A stretch of DNA of 64,000 nt, from assembly GCA_964019165.1 (NCBI GenBank), contig OZ025287.1:6860344-6924343 (forward strand), given 5' to 3'. The stretch's first letter is position 1. The number at the start of each line of letters is the position of its first letter. This DNA is from Mastigias papua. Taxonomy: Eukaryota; Cnidaria; Scyphozoa; Rhizostomeae; Mastigiidae. The notes below the pieces were generated by a model that worked only from the letters and a program-made list of their open reading frames with translations, had not been told where the DNA came from and did no database searches. Below are positions 12,915-24,941 of the stretch, one piece after another. A program made the position numbers and the translations under genes.

Positions 12915-14810
12915 ATTTCTTTATCATTTCATTTCAATTCAAAATTCTTTAAGGAGGGGACCCTTTAGCAATCATTTTGATTTTCAAGGGTCCCTCCATC
13001 TTACACAAAAATATATTGTTGAGAAAAAAGGTTAAAATTGCACATAAAAATATTGCCTATAAAAACAAAATTACAACCTTTAATACAATAAGAGAGGTCA
13101 AACTAGATGGGAATAAAAAGTTCAGCCTTCATTTCGATTCCTGAATATGCCATATAAAAATGCTAAAGGAGGCTGCTTGCTTGCAGCTAGCTTTGAGGCT
13201 GTTCCAAAGTTGCGCATCCCTAAACGAAAAAGATTTCTTGTCTTTTTCTCTACTTTTTTGGTAACCTGAGATCTGTTGATGTATTGCGTAGACTATATGA
13301 GATACTCTGCAAAGTTTTCCTGAATAAACTGCGTAAATATGGAGGAGCAAGTTTATTTAAGCTCGTAGAAACCATTATTTTAGATTCCAAGTCGATCAGT
13401 TCATTAATAGATTCCCACCCCAGTTTTTCAATCAATTGATTGCTGGAGGTGTCGAAACTGCTGTTTGTTACAATTCTAGAAGGTTTCCTGTGCAGCTTTT
13501 GCAAACGATTAATCTCAGTTATACCGGCACACCCCTATACTGAACAGCAGTAGCAGAAATGGGGCTCTACGATGCTAGTATAGAGATTTGTTACAGCTGA
13601 GAGTGGTAGAAATTTTGTCCCATGTTTTAGACGGCCAAGCCCTCTGGAAACCTTTAAAGAAACAGCCCGGTCTTGATCTTTCCAATCAGGGCTGTTGTTT
13701 AAAAGAACCCCAAGGTACTTAATTTTGCTCACAACTTCCATCTCCATTCCATGAATCTTTACTTGTAGATTCTGGCTCGATCTATCAAGAGCGTTCCTTC
13801 AAGCTTTGGTAGAAACCAACATTGATTGAGTTTTGGCTAGATTAAGCGATAACTTATTGCTAATCAGCCAAGCATCTAGGTGCGAGAGATCCTCGTTTAG
13901 AGCCTTATTCAGCCGCGATAAACCCTTGGGTTTAAAGCAGAGACTCGTGTCATCAGCATACATGGATATAGTGGAATTTTTTTAATGCCCTCGGTAGATC
14001 ATTAACGTAAACAAGAAAGAGAAGTGGACCAAGGCATAACCCTTGGGACACTCCAATTTCGATATTTTCAATTTGTGAGTCGACACCAGTTACTCTGCAG
14101 TACTAGACTCTATTTAATACGTAGGACCCAAGCCAGGCCAGTTCCTTATGCAGAACGCCATAAGATTCCAGCTTCCTACATAGAATTAGATGACCAACAG
14201 TACCGAATACTTTTTTCAGATCTACAAAGACTTTAGCTGCCAGATTCTCTGTATCCATTCCATTGTACCGGTCATCCGTGTCAGCATGTAACAGTGGAAT
14301 GAAGTTCTCTAAAACCAGACTGGTTAGAATTGATGACACAATTATCATTCAGATACCGATGCAACTGTCTAAACAGAAGGTTTTCAAAGAGCCTGGAGGC
14401 GAGTGGTAGTACCGATATTGGCCTGTAATTAGATTTTTCGATCTTGTTACCATCTTTGAAAATTGGTGAAACTCGAGCAAGTTTCCATGGGTCAGGAAAT
14501 TGGCTTGTTTCGAGTGAAGTGTTGAATAAATATACAAGAGAATCTTCAATATAAGGCATCGCCAGCTTGAGGAAGTAGCTGGAAGTGCCGTCGTCACCAA
14601 AGCTCTTTGATGTCTTAAGCATACCAGTTGCTTCTCTAATTTGTGGAGCATGTATTGATTTAAATGTGAATTTTACATCATTGCTATTTTGGAAGTAGTC
14701 ATACAAAATCACAGGGTCATATCCATCTTCTATATTACTTGCTAAGTCTTTACCGATGGGGCAGAAATTCATAGACTGGGATATTTCTCCCTTGTCGGAA
14801 ATGGTCATAT
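12915..14810 (-). mobile_element. CR1/Jockey-type LINE, reverse transcriptase and 3' end
   Basis: Minus-strand frames carry reverse-transcriptase blocks in order. FGDDGTSSYFLKLA, WKLARVSPIFKDGNKIEKSN and YRPISVLPLASRLFENLLFR lie at 14808-14281. GVSQGLCLGPLLFLVYVNDL lies near 14060, and the catalytic box MYADDTSLCF near 13960. IKYLGVLLNN follows at about 13700, and the C-terminal LWNSLKASC tail ends at 13129. Stops and frameshifts interrupt it and the endonuclease domain is missing, so the copy is 5'-truncated and inactive. The 3' end is a GAATTGAAATGAAATG-like tail near 12930. It is inserted inside a BEL/Pao integrase of the same orientation. Confidence 0.85.
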
Positions 14811-14834
14811 TTTGGTCTCACAGAAGGTCTATAT

Positions 14835-15250
14835 TCATGGTTTTAGATTTTTACTGATAAAATCAACACCAGTTGCTGCAAAAGTTTCACTAAGGTTTGT
14901 TCTGAAGGATGGTAAGACAGATGTCGCTGATCGTAGTAGTCGTTTCTGTCCATGCCTTTTGGAGAAATTGCACCAGTGAATAACTTTTTGACTAAGTTTC
15001 TCTTAATAGGAATTTAAAATCTTTCTCGAATTTTTGCTCATGGTTCCTGCACTCCCCTATCAGGGGTCGATACGTGATAATGTTCCACAAGATGCTCTAC
15101 AAAATAACATTGCTTTAGCAACAGTATTGGTCTTTTGCTCTCTTTGCGCCCATTAACGTGCCACAATCCATCTTCTTCCAATTGACTCATTAGTTATTTT
15201 CCAATGGGCCTTGCTGTTGTACAACTTTAGTCCAAAGATTTTCGGCCCCT
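14835..15250 (-). pseudogene. BEL/Pao integrase N-terminal fragment
   Basis: The minus-strand translation gives LWHVNGRKESKRPILLLKQC, then FVEHLVEHYH, then KVIHWCNFSKRHGQ, then SVLPSFRTNLSETFAATGVD. These match the zinc-binding region and the start of the integrase core of Pao polyproteins (the PPLPxFR...FxxxGVDFAGP type). Frames are disrupted. It adjoins the LINE at 14810 and continues as the C-terminal fragment on the LINE's other side (12090-12870). It is head-to-head with the separate plus-strand BEL/Pao remnant beginning near 15310. Confidence 0.7.
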
Positions 15251-16326
15251 TCGACTTCTGTTGCACTTTAAGACTGACATTAGAAGGAAAGTTAATTTAC
15301 AGAGAGGCATGTAAAGTCAAGGTATCTTAGGACGAACAGCCGCCCAACAAGATACTAAGGAAATACCAGAATTGGGGAGAAACTCTACCAGAGGACATGG
15401 AAATTCCAAGGGGTGTATCACAATATCAAGAAGATAGCAAGTCAATTAAATTACATGCCTTTGCTGACGCAAGTAAACAAGGTATATCAGTTGTAATCTA
15501 TGAATCAGTTGGTCAGGAAACAGGACACACTCAAAGACTTCTGGTTGCCAAGTCAAGATTAGCTAAACAGGGACTGTCTATTTCTAGGTTGGAGGTCGTT
15601 GCCGGCCATCTTGCAGCTACCATGTTAGAGTTGATGAGAAGAGCACTTTCAAGTTTGGCAGTTTCAGAGTCCTATGCTTGGCTAGACAGTTTAATTGCCT
15701 TTTATTGGAATAAAGGCAAAGGACGTTACAAGGAGTTTGTCAAAAACAGAGTAAAATTGATTCAAGAGAAGTCCATTATCACATGGAAGCATGTCCCGAC
15801 AGAAGAAAACCCTGCGGATATTGGGAGCAGGGGGTGTAGGAAAAGCAGAATTCCATCCTGTTTATGCACTGGGCCAAACTGGCTATATGATAAGGATGCC
15901 TGGCCGTTAGAGATAGAGGTAAAACCAGACGATGAAACCGAAAAGGAAGCAAAGCCCATCAGAGACTTGTTCAGAACTGTACACATTGAAAAGGATAGAA
16001 TTGACCGATTGATCAATATATTTTGTTTCTGGAAGGCAATGAGAATCCTAGCTTGGAAGAGAGGATCTACAGACATTTGTAGTAGTATGAAGAAGAATAG
16101 GATCTCTGGTCAATTAACCACAGAAGAAATACAGAATGAAATACAGCTAACGATAATACGAGAACAAGAAAGAATTGAAAGTACAGAGCGATTCATGAAT
16201 GATAAAGAGCAACTGAACTTGCAAAAGAATGAAAAGGGACTTTACATCTGCAAGGGAAGAATTGAAGGGGAATATCCAGAATACATACCTGATAAATCAG
16301 CAATTTCTGATAAATTCATTGAGCAT

Positions 16327-18029
16327 GAGGGGCGGATCCAGGGTGAGTTCCGTGAGTTCTAGAACTCTGTCACAATTTGTTGCTCACACCATAAAGTCCA
16401 GTAGGTAAGTGTTGGGAACCTTCATGTTCTCCATGGAATAATACACAGTACCCACACATAGCACATTCCTTGTTTCTCTCCTCCGCGTATGACTGATTTT
16501 CCGATGTGTTCTGCGTGGTTTCTCGAGCCGAGACCTACATAGTGAAATCATGTTTAGAACTGACACATACGAGTTTAGAACTGAGACATGTCTATTGAAA
16601 TCATGTTTGGAACTGACACCTACGGGTTTAGAACTGAGACATGTCCATTGAAATCATGTTTGGAACTGACACCTACGGGTTTGGAACTGACACCTGTGAG
16701 CTTAGAACTCAGACACATAAGGGTCATATCTTTTGTTTTCAATGCTCAGAACTGTGACATATATGCTTGCTTGAAAGCAAGGGCAACAACTTACGCCACA
16801 ACCAAATGTCAACAGCGTCGTACATGTTGACCAGGAAGGATGAAAGGAATGCTATGCTGCTTGGCGTTTCAAACTATCTAGAAGAGCATAGGCATTGAAA
16901 GTGACACATTCCAGACCTATTTGAAGTGTTTATTCCTTGTAAGCCTAAGCTTTCTTTGCACCTCGACACGTAGTCTTGTTACCTCTTACGCCTACCCGAA
17001 TGGTCGTGTTGAGCAACGTTTTAGTACTGGTAAGACTCATTACAATCGCACCATTTATGCATGGAACATGTTTCAAATGTAAAGGGTTTATTTTCAGGTA
17101 GGAAATACATCTATTTGCACATTGATACGAATATAATATCATGGTTCTAGAAGTTTCATTCTGTGACCTCTTTATACTCTTGAATTGTCTCAAATACTTC
17201 TATTTCCTAAAACTTATACGACAATTCTAGATGCAATGAGAGACTAAGCAACGAAGCGCATTTCTCCAGGAAATTTCAGTACCAGTTGTAACTGCCTCAC
17301 TCATTCAGAGTAGTTTATCTCATAGTTTGTTTGGATATGAGGGGAATCTAAATTGCAAAGAAAACAGAGATCAGTTATTTATATGCAAATGATAACTTGT
17401 TTCCATCTTGTTAAAATTCTAATTTTGCAGAGCCTCTATTGCATAAGTTTCTTGCTCATAAGAGTTCTTCTGGGTCGAGTTGCTTATCACTCTTCATTAT
17501 CCCAGACAGGTGTTTATCACATTTTGCTGTCCATTATCAGGGGGGGGGGGTGACATCCCGTCAAGAAGCCTCCAGTTGGCAGAACAACAAGCAACAAAAA
17601 CTTAATCAAAATAAGATACGGGCAGCGTAAAGTTGTATTTTGTTTAGAGGTATTTTGTTTAGTTTACACATAATAACTGCAGGTAGTGTCAATTTCCAGC
17701 AAATCGAAGAGCGTGGTTTGCAAAAATTTTCTCCTGGGGTAAACCCCCGTACCCCCACTTTCCCCTTATCCAGAAACACTGGTGTTGTAAACCATGCTGA
17801 ATCAGGGACAGCCAAATATACATTACCGATATTATCCTCAACTGGGCTCGTCAACTCCTCAACAGAGTACAATTGGCTTGCATATCCAATATGTTAGAAT
17901 GCTAAGATTAAGTTAGTTATCCAAGCAAAGCCAGGGAATTCATCGTATATTCTAAGGAGATGAGTAGTATCCTATTCTCCTATCTGCTCATTAGGAACTC
18001 ACCGAAAATTTTTGCTGGATCCGCCCCTG
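16327..18029. mobile_element. 1.7 kb non-autonomous DNA transposon (hAT-like ends) nested in BEL/Pao
   Basis: The ends are inverted repeats: left gAGGGGCGGATCCAG, right (reverse-complemented) CAGGGGCGGATCCAG. A GAGCAT direct repeat flanks it (16321-16326 and 18030-18035). Removing the element and one repeat restores an open Pao reading frame (KFIEH joined to CHLMTLHGG), which proves insertion into the retroelement. CAGGG termini and C/G-rich subterminal sequence recall hAT-like elements, whose duplication is 8 bp; here only about 6 bp is clear. No transposase is visible. It contains the minisatellite at 16536-16716. Confidence 0.8.
16536..16716. repeat. Minisatellite inside the nested DNA transposon
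   Basis: About three tandem units of roughly 59 bp each contain GAAATCATGTTTGGAACTG, then ACACCTACGGGTTTAGAACT, then GAGACATGT. Partial and degenerate units lie on both sides, and copies differ by a few bases. No coding role is apparent. Confidence 0.8.
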
Positions 18030-18904
18030 GAGCATTGCCACCTTATGACACTTCATGGGGGGGGGGGGTAGGCACTACCATGACTGAAGTCAGACAAAAA
18101 TACTAAAAAGCTAAATGATTTCTTAGCCAAGAACGAAATCAGGTAGAAATTTAATCTTACCAAGGCTCCATGGTGGGGTAGCCAATACGAAAGGTTTATA
18201 GGAATCGTCAAGCAGGCACTATATAAAGTTGTAGGCAAAGCGCTGTTGAAATTCAAGGAAATGAAAGACATATTACTGGATGTGGAGACTGTTCTAAATA
18301 ACAGACCACTAGATTATGTAGAGGATGACATTGAATTACTGGTGCTGACCCCAAATTTGATGATATTAGGGAGACACAATATACTACTCCAAGAAGGGCA
18401 TACAATTGAAACCAAAGATCTCTGAGAAAAAGGGCGCAGTATATAGAGTAGTGTAACTACAATACCTGGAAAAGATGATCAGAATCTTATGTAAAGGCCT
18501 TGAAAGAACGAGATACTATGAAGAATCTTGCAAAAAAGACTTGCACTAAAGTGAGAGATGTTGTGCTGATTGGAGGTGACGACATAAATAGAGGAAAATG
18601 GACTGTAGGAATCGTGAAAGAACTTGTGACAGGAAGAGATGATATTGTTAGAGTGGTTAAGTTGCGAACAAAGACACCAGAATTAGAGAGAGCCATACAG
18701 ATGCTATACCCTTTAGAGTTGTCGTGTGATTTAACCACATATTGCCTAGAAAAGAACCTCAATCCAAAAGCTAGAGTTTAGACCTTCAAGAAGAGCAGCG
18801 GGAGTGGCGAAAGAAAGCTTAAAGCAGACTTTCATACATGAAGATGAACATATATAATAAACTGATTGTACATTTTTAATGTCTGGACATTAAATGGGGG
18901 GAAT

Positions 18905-19180
18905 GTGATACGACGTGCTAGTAGGTCCACCCATGAACTTCAATAGCTTGGTAATTTTTAGCTTATATGTTCTGTTGATATTGTATTGTTTTCATTAATC
19001 ATGGTAAGGCGGGTGTCACGAGGTAAATCTGTGACGTGGAGTGAGAAGAGATTTTGTGAGACGTGAGATGTTATATTTGTTGTTCCTTTTTACTGATTTT
19101 ATACAATGTATAAATGAATTCATTGCGATTATTGCCTCGACATTCTTGAGGTCGTATTCGGAGGGAAGGGCAGTTTACAA
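18905..19180 (+). repeat. Candidate 3' LTR of the plus-strand BEL/Pao element
   Basis: It starts with TGTGATACGACG directly after a polypurine tract (AAATGGGGGGAA, about 18893-18904), as expected for the start of a 3' LTR. The right limit, near a CA at about 19180, is a guess. No 5' LTR was found, so the boundary cannot be confirmed by pairing. Confidence 0.4.
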
Positions 19181-20575
19181 TGAACGATCGATCGATAAAT
19201 TTGAAAACTTGAAAGACATACCATGTACCTTCAGCTCGAAAAGGACGAAAGTCAAAGTGGTGGGAAAGCCTTGATTTTTCGCACCAAACAATGTTAATGT
19301 ATTGGAAAAGAGGCTGCAGCTTCAAGTGATGAGGCTAGCTGGAAATAATGACTGGAAAATTGCCCCCTTGGGTACCGTAGAATATGTTCGAAAGATTGTC
19401 AGTTTCACAGTAAGTTAGGTGAGTTGCAGGGGCTGTGAGAGAGGGGTCTGGAGGGCCATGCCCCCACCCACTTGGAAAGATATATGATGCTTAGTAGTTT
19501 CGTGTTAGGTACATCTCCTCGAAATTCTGGTAGCAGCTCATAATTATCAAATTGCAATATTGATGGTAGATAAATCATGTCTGCCAGTGATGTGATGTCT
19601 CCGCTCAGCCAGTACAGAATGTACTAAGTCTACCATAGTGCAAGACTGAAAAATTCAAACAACGCCTAGATTTCATCATCAACTATTTCGCAGTTCTGTA
19701 TTATACTTAATCTAATGATGACCAGACAGGTACTACGAAGTGACAAGCTTGTCAGTGAAAGATTCTGAATCAAATGCTCAATTTTCATCTTGCCCATGCA
19801 CTTCACAAGCCCTTGATGAAATTTCCTCTTCATATCATCCATTTCACCCACCAGCCACATTTTGTTTCCCATAAACTAAACCAAATGCTAGCAAGAGGTC
19901 ATGTCAACAAGGGTGGCATCAGAAGGGGACAGTGTTCATCTGTACAGGGTAACTGGCGTGGATATGATGCCTACATCATAAAAAAGACATCCTACTAGCT
20001 ACAGTCCGATAGTTTGTTAGTAAATTGACTTTGTTTTGTTTATGCTAACTTTGGGACTATAAACAGTATTAGACTAATACCATTACAACTGCTCCCTGCC
20101 ACCCCTGATACAATGGTATGATAATTGTGTGGTGACTATGTAGAGGAGTGTGAAAGCATGTGTGATGCTAGGGTGTGGTGTATTTAACAAGGAGATTATT
20201 GTCCAGGTGGATAATACTTTCCTTGCGGCTCATTTTGACCATGTATGAATCAAGTATGTGCTAAGATGGACGCATGAATAACTGACCATGGCTTCAAAAG
20301 GTAAAGCACAAGTTGTTCCGTTTTAGAATACTCTAATTTTATTTCTTTGAGGTCTACCCTGCTACTGGCAATAAAACTGATAATGAAAATAATGGCTGAG
20401 AGGGAAGGCCCTTGAAAACACCACATTCATAATCATACATACAAAACGTATAACAATATGATTGGTTCATGGTAACTCTAGCACATAATGGTGAATAATG
20501 ATGAATTGTTGGCATTTATGTTGTGCATTAGTTATATAAAAACTCTCTACTTATATATTATAGAGCAAAAGCATT
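19181..20575. other. Intergenic region between BEL/Pao remnant and methyltransferase
   Basis: I recognise no gene. A C/G-rich stretch near 19425-19480 resembles a DNA-transposon end but lacks a partner. On the minus strand a canonical AATAAA lies near 20338, about 240 bp past the methyltransferase stop, and may be its polyadenylation signal. Confidence 0.35.
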
Positions 20576-23500
20576 TCATTTCTTCACTAAATAATGAATA
20601 TTAAAGGATTCCCCATGATATGGCCTTATATCAATATGAGAAAATCCAGCCTCTTTTAGCATCTTGACAGCTAGCTCTCTACCCCAACATGTTCCTAGTC
20701 CTGCCCCACCATCAAAGTAAAGACTAACTGGCATACAATGCAGAAGGCTCACAGTATACTTGAACACTGCTTTAGGAACATCAAGATTGTCACCAGGGTG
20801 ACTGTGTGCATCAACATCTACCATTGAGAAAATTCCATCTTTCTTTAGCATTTTGAAAATACACAAAAGCACCTCAGCAGGTTTGGCTTGATCATGAATT
20901 GCATCATGAGCTGAGATGTAATCAAATGCTTCTGAAAAGGCTGGATCAAACTGTGCACAGTCTTTCACAATAAAATGGACATTTCTGAGCCCTATCCTAT
21001 CTGCCTCACCCTGTGCATGGTTTATTGCTTCCTGTGAAATATCAAAACCATAGAATTCACTGTCTGGATAATTCTTACTCATCAATAACCCTGGGCTACC
21101 AAATCCACAACCAACATCCAAACATTTGATGCCAGATTTAAGCTTCTCATGTAGACCTTCAATTGATGGAATGTGATTCTGTAGCAAGTTCTCCTTATGA
21201 CCTTCTGCAGCCATAGCATCCATAACTTTGTGGAATCCTTCATAGCGACTGTATGAAATACCACCACCATTCTTAAAACAATGTTCCAGCTCATTGAGAA
21301 TTGGAGGAAACATTACAAAGAGTTGTTCTACAGAAAACTGTCTAATGGCACTATTTAGGTACTTTACTCTATTACGAGGCAGAAAATAAGTGTTGTTGTC
21401 TTTATTAACATTGATGATCCTTGAAACAACCATGATACCCAGCCACTCTCTGACATATCTGTAAGGAATGAAATGGCATTAGTATAGACAACAATATCAA
21501 GAGCAATGACTTGCTGAAGGACTTTTAAGTTGGATGGTGTAGCAGAAGAAATTTACTGACAGGTATTAATTAGGCCTCATAAAAGCACCACAACTATAAG
21601 TGACAAGGCATGATCATTATAGTAACTTGTACCAACAAGCCACAAAATCTGCAAAAGTGGAGTGTTGCAACCCCACACCCTGTAACTTTCATATTCCTCT
21701 GATCATGAAGCATGCAAAGAACAGTAGCTAACTTAAAATCTATAGCTATACTATAGAGAAAGGAAATGGGCTGTAATTACTGATGAGGTAACTGGCCCTG
21801 GGTCCAAGGGCCCCCTACTTTTGTAAAGTTATGGATTCTCAAGCAAAATTTCAAGCATTCTATGATATACTGTTGAACTGAGTCTTGACATCTGTAGAAA
21901 ATGCAACAGTTTCATTGTTGATATTATATCAAAATAAGTAATAGGAAGGCCTGTCTACTCTGTGATAATAACAGAAACAGTATGAAAATACTTCTAACAG
22001 AAATAACAGTACTTGAAAGCAATGTGCTGGATATTGGTCAAGTAACCAATTTTTTTCATATATGATGCTGATATATGAGCTGATTTATTAGCAACAAGTT
22101 TACCAACTTAATGATTCTCAGAGAAGCATGCATTGTGCTACAGTACCCCAAGGAGAAGTCCATATAAACCTTGTCCTGAACAACATAGCCACATTTTGCT
22201 CTCAACCAATCAGTTAATCTGTTTCCAGCAAATTGCTAACTACAAAGATGCTTTCTTTTTTACATCTTTCATTGTGGTGCCATTTTGAAGTAGAGCAGCT
22301 GTGGAAGAATCACTACTAACAACTTTTGGATCAGCAAAAATATACATTCAATTACAGAGATGACCCTTTACTGGCAACCTCAAAAGTACATTTTACATTT
22401 ATATCTTGGAGTCCTAAGCTGGCCAATGAATGGTTTCCAAGATACTCAATATATTGAGCAGCACCCATAGTTTACATTATATACAAGAGACCCTTCCTGA
22501 ACCACCCTTAAATGTTAAACTAATGAGAACATATTTATTTACACACAAAATGTGAAACTGACTTGTGCTTACACATGTAATGCTCACACTTAACTCAGAG
22601 ATGAAATGAATGTTGTCTTGGCCTCATAAACCACCAATGACTTGAACAAAGGGTAGCACAATAATAGCTTGTGCTGAAGACTATTCTAGTTTAAATGCAC
22701 ATATGCAGACATGCACTGATGCTTGACAAAACTGTAAGCAAAAAGTGTCATAGAAGCAACCAAACTTGCAGAAACAAGGGACAAAGTCATGGCACCACAT
22801 ATGCAAAAAAAACTGTCAAATTCACACTGGGCATCTCAGGATCAAGTTACTAGATATCACCTGGGATAATTTAGGTAAATGAAAGCCAGTTGCTGGAATT
22901 GCTAATAAATTACTTAATGAATCCCCAAACAGCATTGAATTCTGTTGCTGCTAAGCTACCATCAGCAGGAGTCAGATATATCTGGCGTAGGCTACAAAAA
23001 CTGTAAACTCATTCAAGGGGAGTGCATTTTTACCCATCTCAGGTGCACAGTAGAAAATGTCAAGGTTGGTGATGTGCAAAATTACCAAAGGTGCACTTCT
23101 GGTGAGTATTTGTGGAATGTATTTCAATTTCATACCCATTCACTATAACTTTGCAAATTCTTCTCCCACGCTGTGGCATGCTGTTCTGGACATAAAGATA
23201 CTTTAACTGTATAATGGGACATGCCCAAATCCACCTGAAACATATCCTAGTAGATCTAGAAACACCTTTTCATCAAGTGTGTAGTGCCAGCTTCCAGAAA
23301 ATTCTTTGGGTGTGCTATTCTTTCCATAATTATTACTGAAGTGTAAGGTCCTTTTCAACAATATGCTTTATAGTCCAAGCTGGAAACAAGTATTTGCTTA
23401 GCTTTGAAAATTTGTTAACTATATACTACCTACAAATATTCATACAAGATATCCTTAGTATGCAGGTACAAATTGTCAGGTGTACGAGTATGCACTGGTA

Positions 23501-24084
23501 TCACGTGTGCACTATACACTTGACTTTTTGGCTTACAGGCTAAAACCAGATTAGCTTACGTTCTGGAATGATAATTGCAAAGGTTGTTCCACTACAAAAG
23601 ATGGTACCACAAGACTAATAGCAGCACCAGAATATAAGTAAGATAAACAGATTTGCCTTCTTTCTGTGAGCATGAGCGCCCGCATGATACTTCAGGTCAG
23701 AGCAAGTGCACTCTGACTGACGTTTAGCTATTCAGACCAGGCTAGCATATAGGCACCTTTAAATGCTGCCAATAATAAAATAAATTGCATGGAGTTGACA
23801 GAACGCTAAATTAGTGCTTAATCGCAAAAACGAGATGGGAAGAAAAGTAGCAAGACTCTTAAGCACCTCTCATGTAACCCAGCTTTTTCAGCTATCTCAT
23901 TCGATGTTTTTGGGTCTTCCAGCTCTGTCATTATTTTTATAAGGCCAACACGATAGCCAATAGCCAAGCCAATACCAACAGCATTATGCTCAATAATTTG
24001 GTCTAGCCTGTGAACAAACTCATGGTCAACTTCTTGCTCCATTTTGATCGACTTTGCACTCTCATCCTCTGAAGCTCCGGCCAT
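20576..24084 (-). CDS. Class I SAM-dependent methyltransferase with N-terminal winged helix (2 exons)
   Basis: Exons are 24084-23867 and 21458-20576, joined at AG|GTGCTT and TTACAG| in phase 2, giving 366 residues. The start is the ATG at 24084 (A at -3, G at +4). Residues about 15-110 form a winged-helix-like region with the signature AEKAGLHERYVREWLGIMV across the splice. Motif I is LDVGCGFG (186-193); the acidic residue that binds the ribose of SAM is in FYGFDIS (208-214); motif IV is DYISAHDAIHD (252-262). The layout resembles the Rv2258c-like methyltransferases annotated in many invertebrates, whose substrate is unknown. No signal or membrane segment is seen, so it is probably cytosolic. 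The 2.4 kb intron shows no recognisable element. Fold and cofactor are confident; substrate and gene name are not. Confidence 0.92.
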
Positions 24085-24179
24085 GTTTGATGTTGACAGA
24101 TTCAATCTCGTATTGACTATTAGATAAGCATGAATGTGAGATTACGGATCTTGGAAGGGGGCCGTAGAAGGGGGCAAAA

Positions 24180-24720
24180 CATTGAAACAAATACCTTAGG
24201 GTGCTTAATACACGGGGGGATTAATAGTTGGGGTGAGAACTTTTTCAAAAACAAATAAACGGGGGGTTTTATTTACCGGGTGAAGGATTTTCCAGATAGG
24301 AAGACTGTCATGCGTTAAGTGCTAGAACGCCATGCTCCAAAGTCAAATAACTTATATTCGAACATAAAAAACGAAAAACCTTATACATTGACATATAACT
24401 GACATGGGCCTTTGACACTTCAACTTACTAAAATTACTAAGCGGGGAGTCTTAGTAAGGTCCAGGGAATGGGGACAATCTCGCAAAATTAATAAGCGTTC
24501 CCTCTTGTATTAAGCGCCCGTGAGTATTTATTGCGGTTTACAAAATAAAGAAATACGGAAGTTGCAGGCCTCTAGCAGAATTTTGGAAATTATTATTGTT
24601 TTCCTCAAGAAATTGCCAGAATGAAGTAGGTTTTTTCAATCTGGCAGAGCTCTTCATTAGAGGGCGGCGATCTTTAGAAGGCGGCGTTCTCTAGAGGTCG
24701 GCGTTCATTGCAAAATGAGA
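24180..24720. repeat. G-rich 'cggggg...TTATT' transposon-like repeat
   Basis: Motifs such as ACGGGGGGATTAATAG, CGGGGGGTTTTATTTACCG and TAAGCGGGGAGTCTTAG recur, followed by GAGGGCGGCGATCTTTAG and GTCGGCGTTCATTG units. The same GGCGGCG/TTCATT units recur at about 27115-27240. They look like short units of a dispersed repeat. No ends or coding region can be fixed. Confidence 0.4.
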
Positions 24721-24898
24721 AATGATATAGAAACAGAGTTTGAAAAATGTTTTCTTTTCTCAAAAACACGTAGAAAAGATGTTATCTAAAGCTTTCTAAA
24801 GTTCATAAGTGATGTATTCACGATATCAAACACTTCAGAGAATGTCAATGAACAATAGAATTTCACTACAGCACTAAACAGCGGTACCATGTTTTAGA

Positions 24899-24941
24899 CA
24901 TACTGAAAAGCTTATTTTCGTCCGACACTCGTCAGAGTATG
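24899..24941 (-). ncRNA. Type I hammerhead ribozyme motif (minus strand)
   Basis: On the minus strand, stem I CATACT (24941-24936) pairs perfectly with AGTATG (24904-24899). The core CTGACGA is 24935-24929, stem-loop II GTGTCGGAC is 24928-24920, and the core GAA is 24919-24917. Stem-loop III AATAAGCTTTT is 24916-24906 and the cleavage-site C17 is 24905. All conserved core positions are present, with the A15.1-U16.1 pair. Hammerheads of this compact type are known in Penelope-like elements, where they process the transcript. Cleavage activity here is inferred. Confidence 0.85.

Larger units (their letters stand above)
15310..18780 (+). pseudogene. BEL/Pao retrotransposon polyprotein remnant (RNase H to C-terminus), split by a transposon
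   Basis: The frame 15397-16326 reads HAFADASKQGISVVIYESVG, SISRLEVVAGHLAATMLEL, AWLDSLIAFYWNKGKGRYKE and VPTEENPADIGSRG. This is the RNase H and connection region of a Pao polyprotein. After the insertion at 16327-18029 it resumes in frame as HCHLMTLHGG (zinc-binding), then jumps to NLTKAPWWGSQYERFIGIVK and LNNRPLDYV (end of integrase). The last open stretch, 18500-18781, reads VVLIGGDDINRGKWTVGIVK (DUF5641-like) before the stop. Most of the integrase catalytic core is deleted and frames are shifted, so it cannot be active. A purine tract follows the stop and precedes the candidate 3' LTR. Confidence 0.85.

Noticed and set aside
24085..24105. Upstream in-frame start of the methyltransferase at 24105
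   Set aside because: That codon is TTG. The first in-frame ATG is at 24084 with good context.
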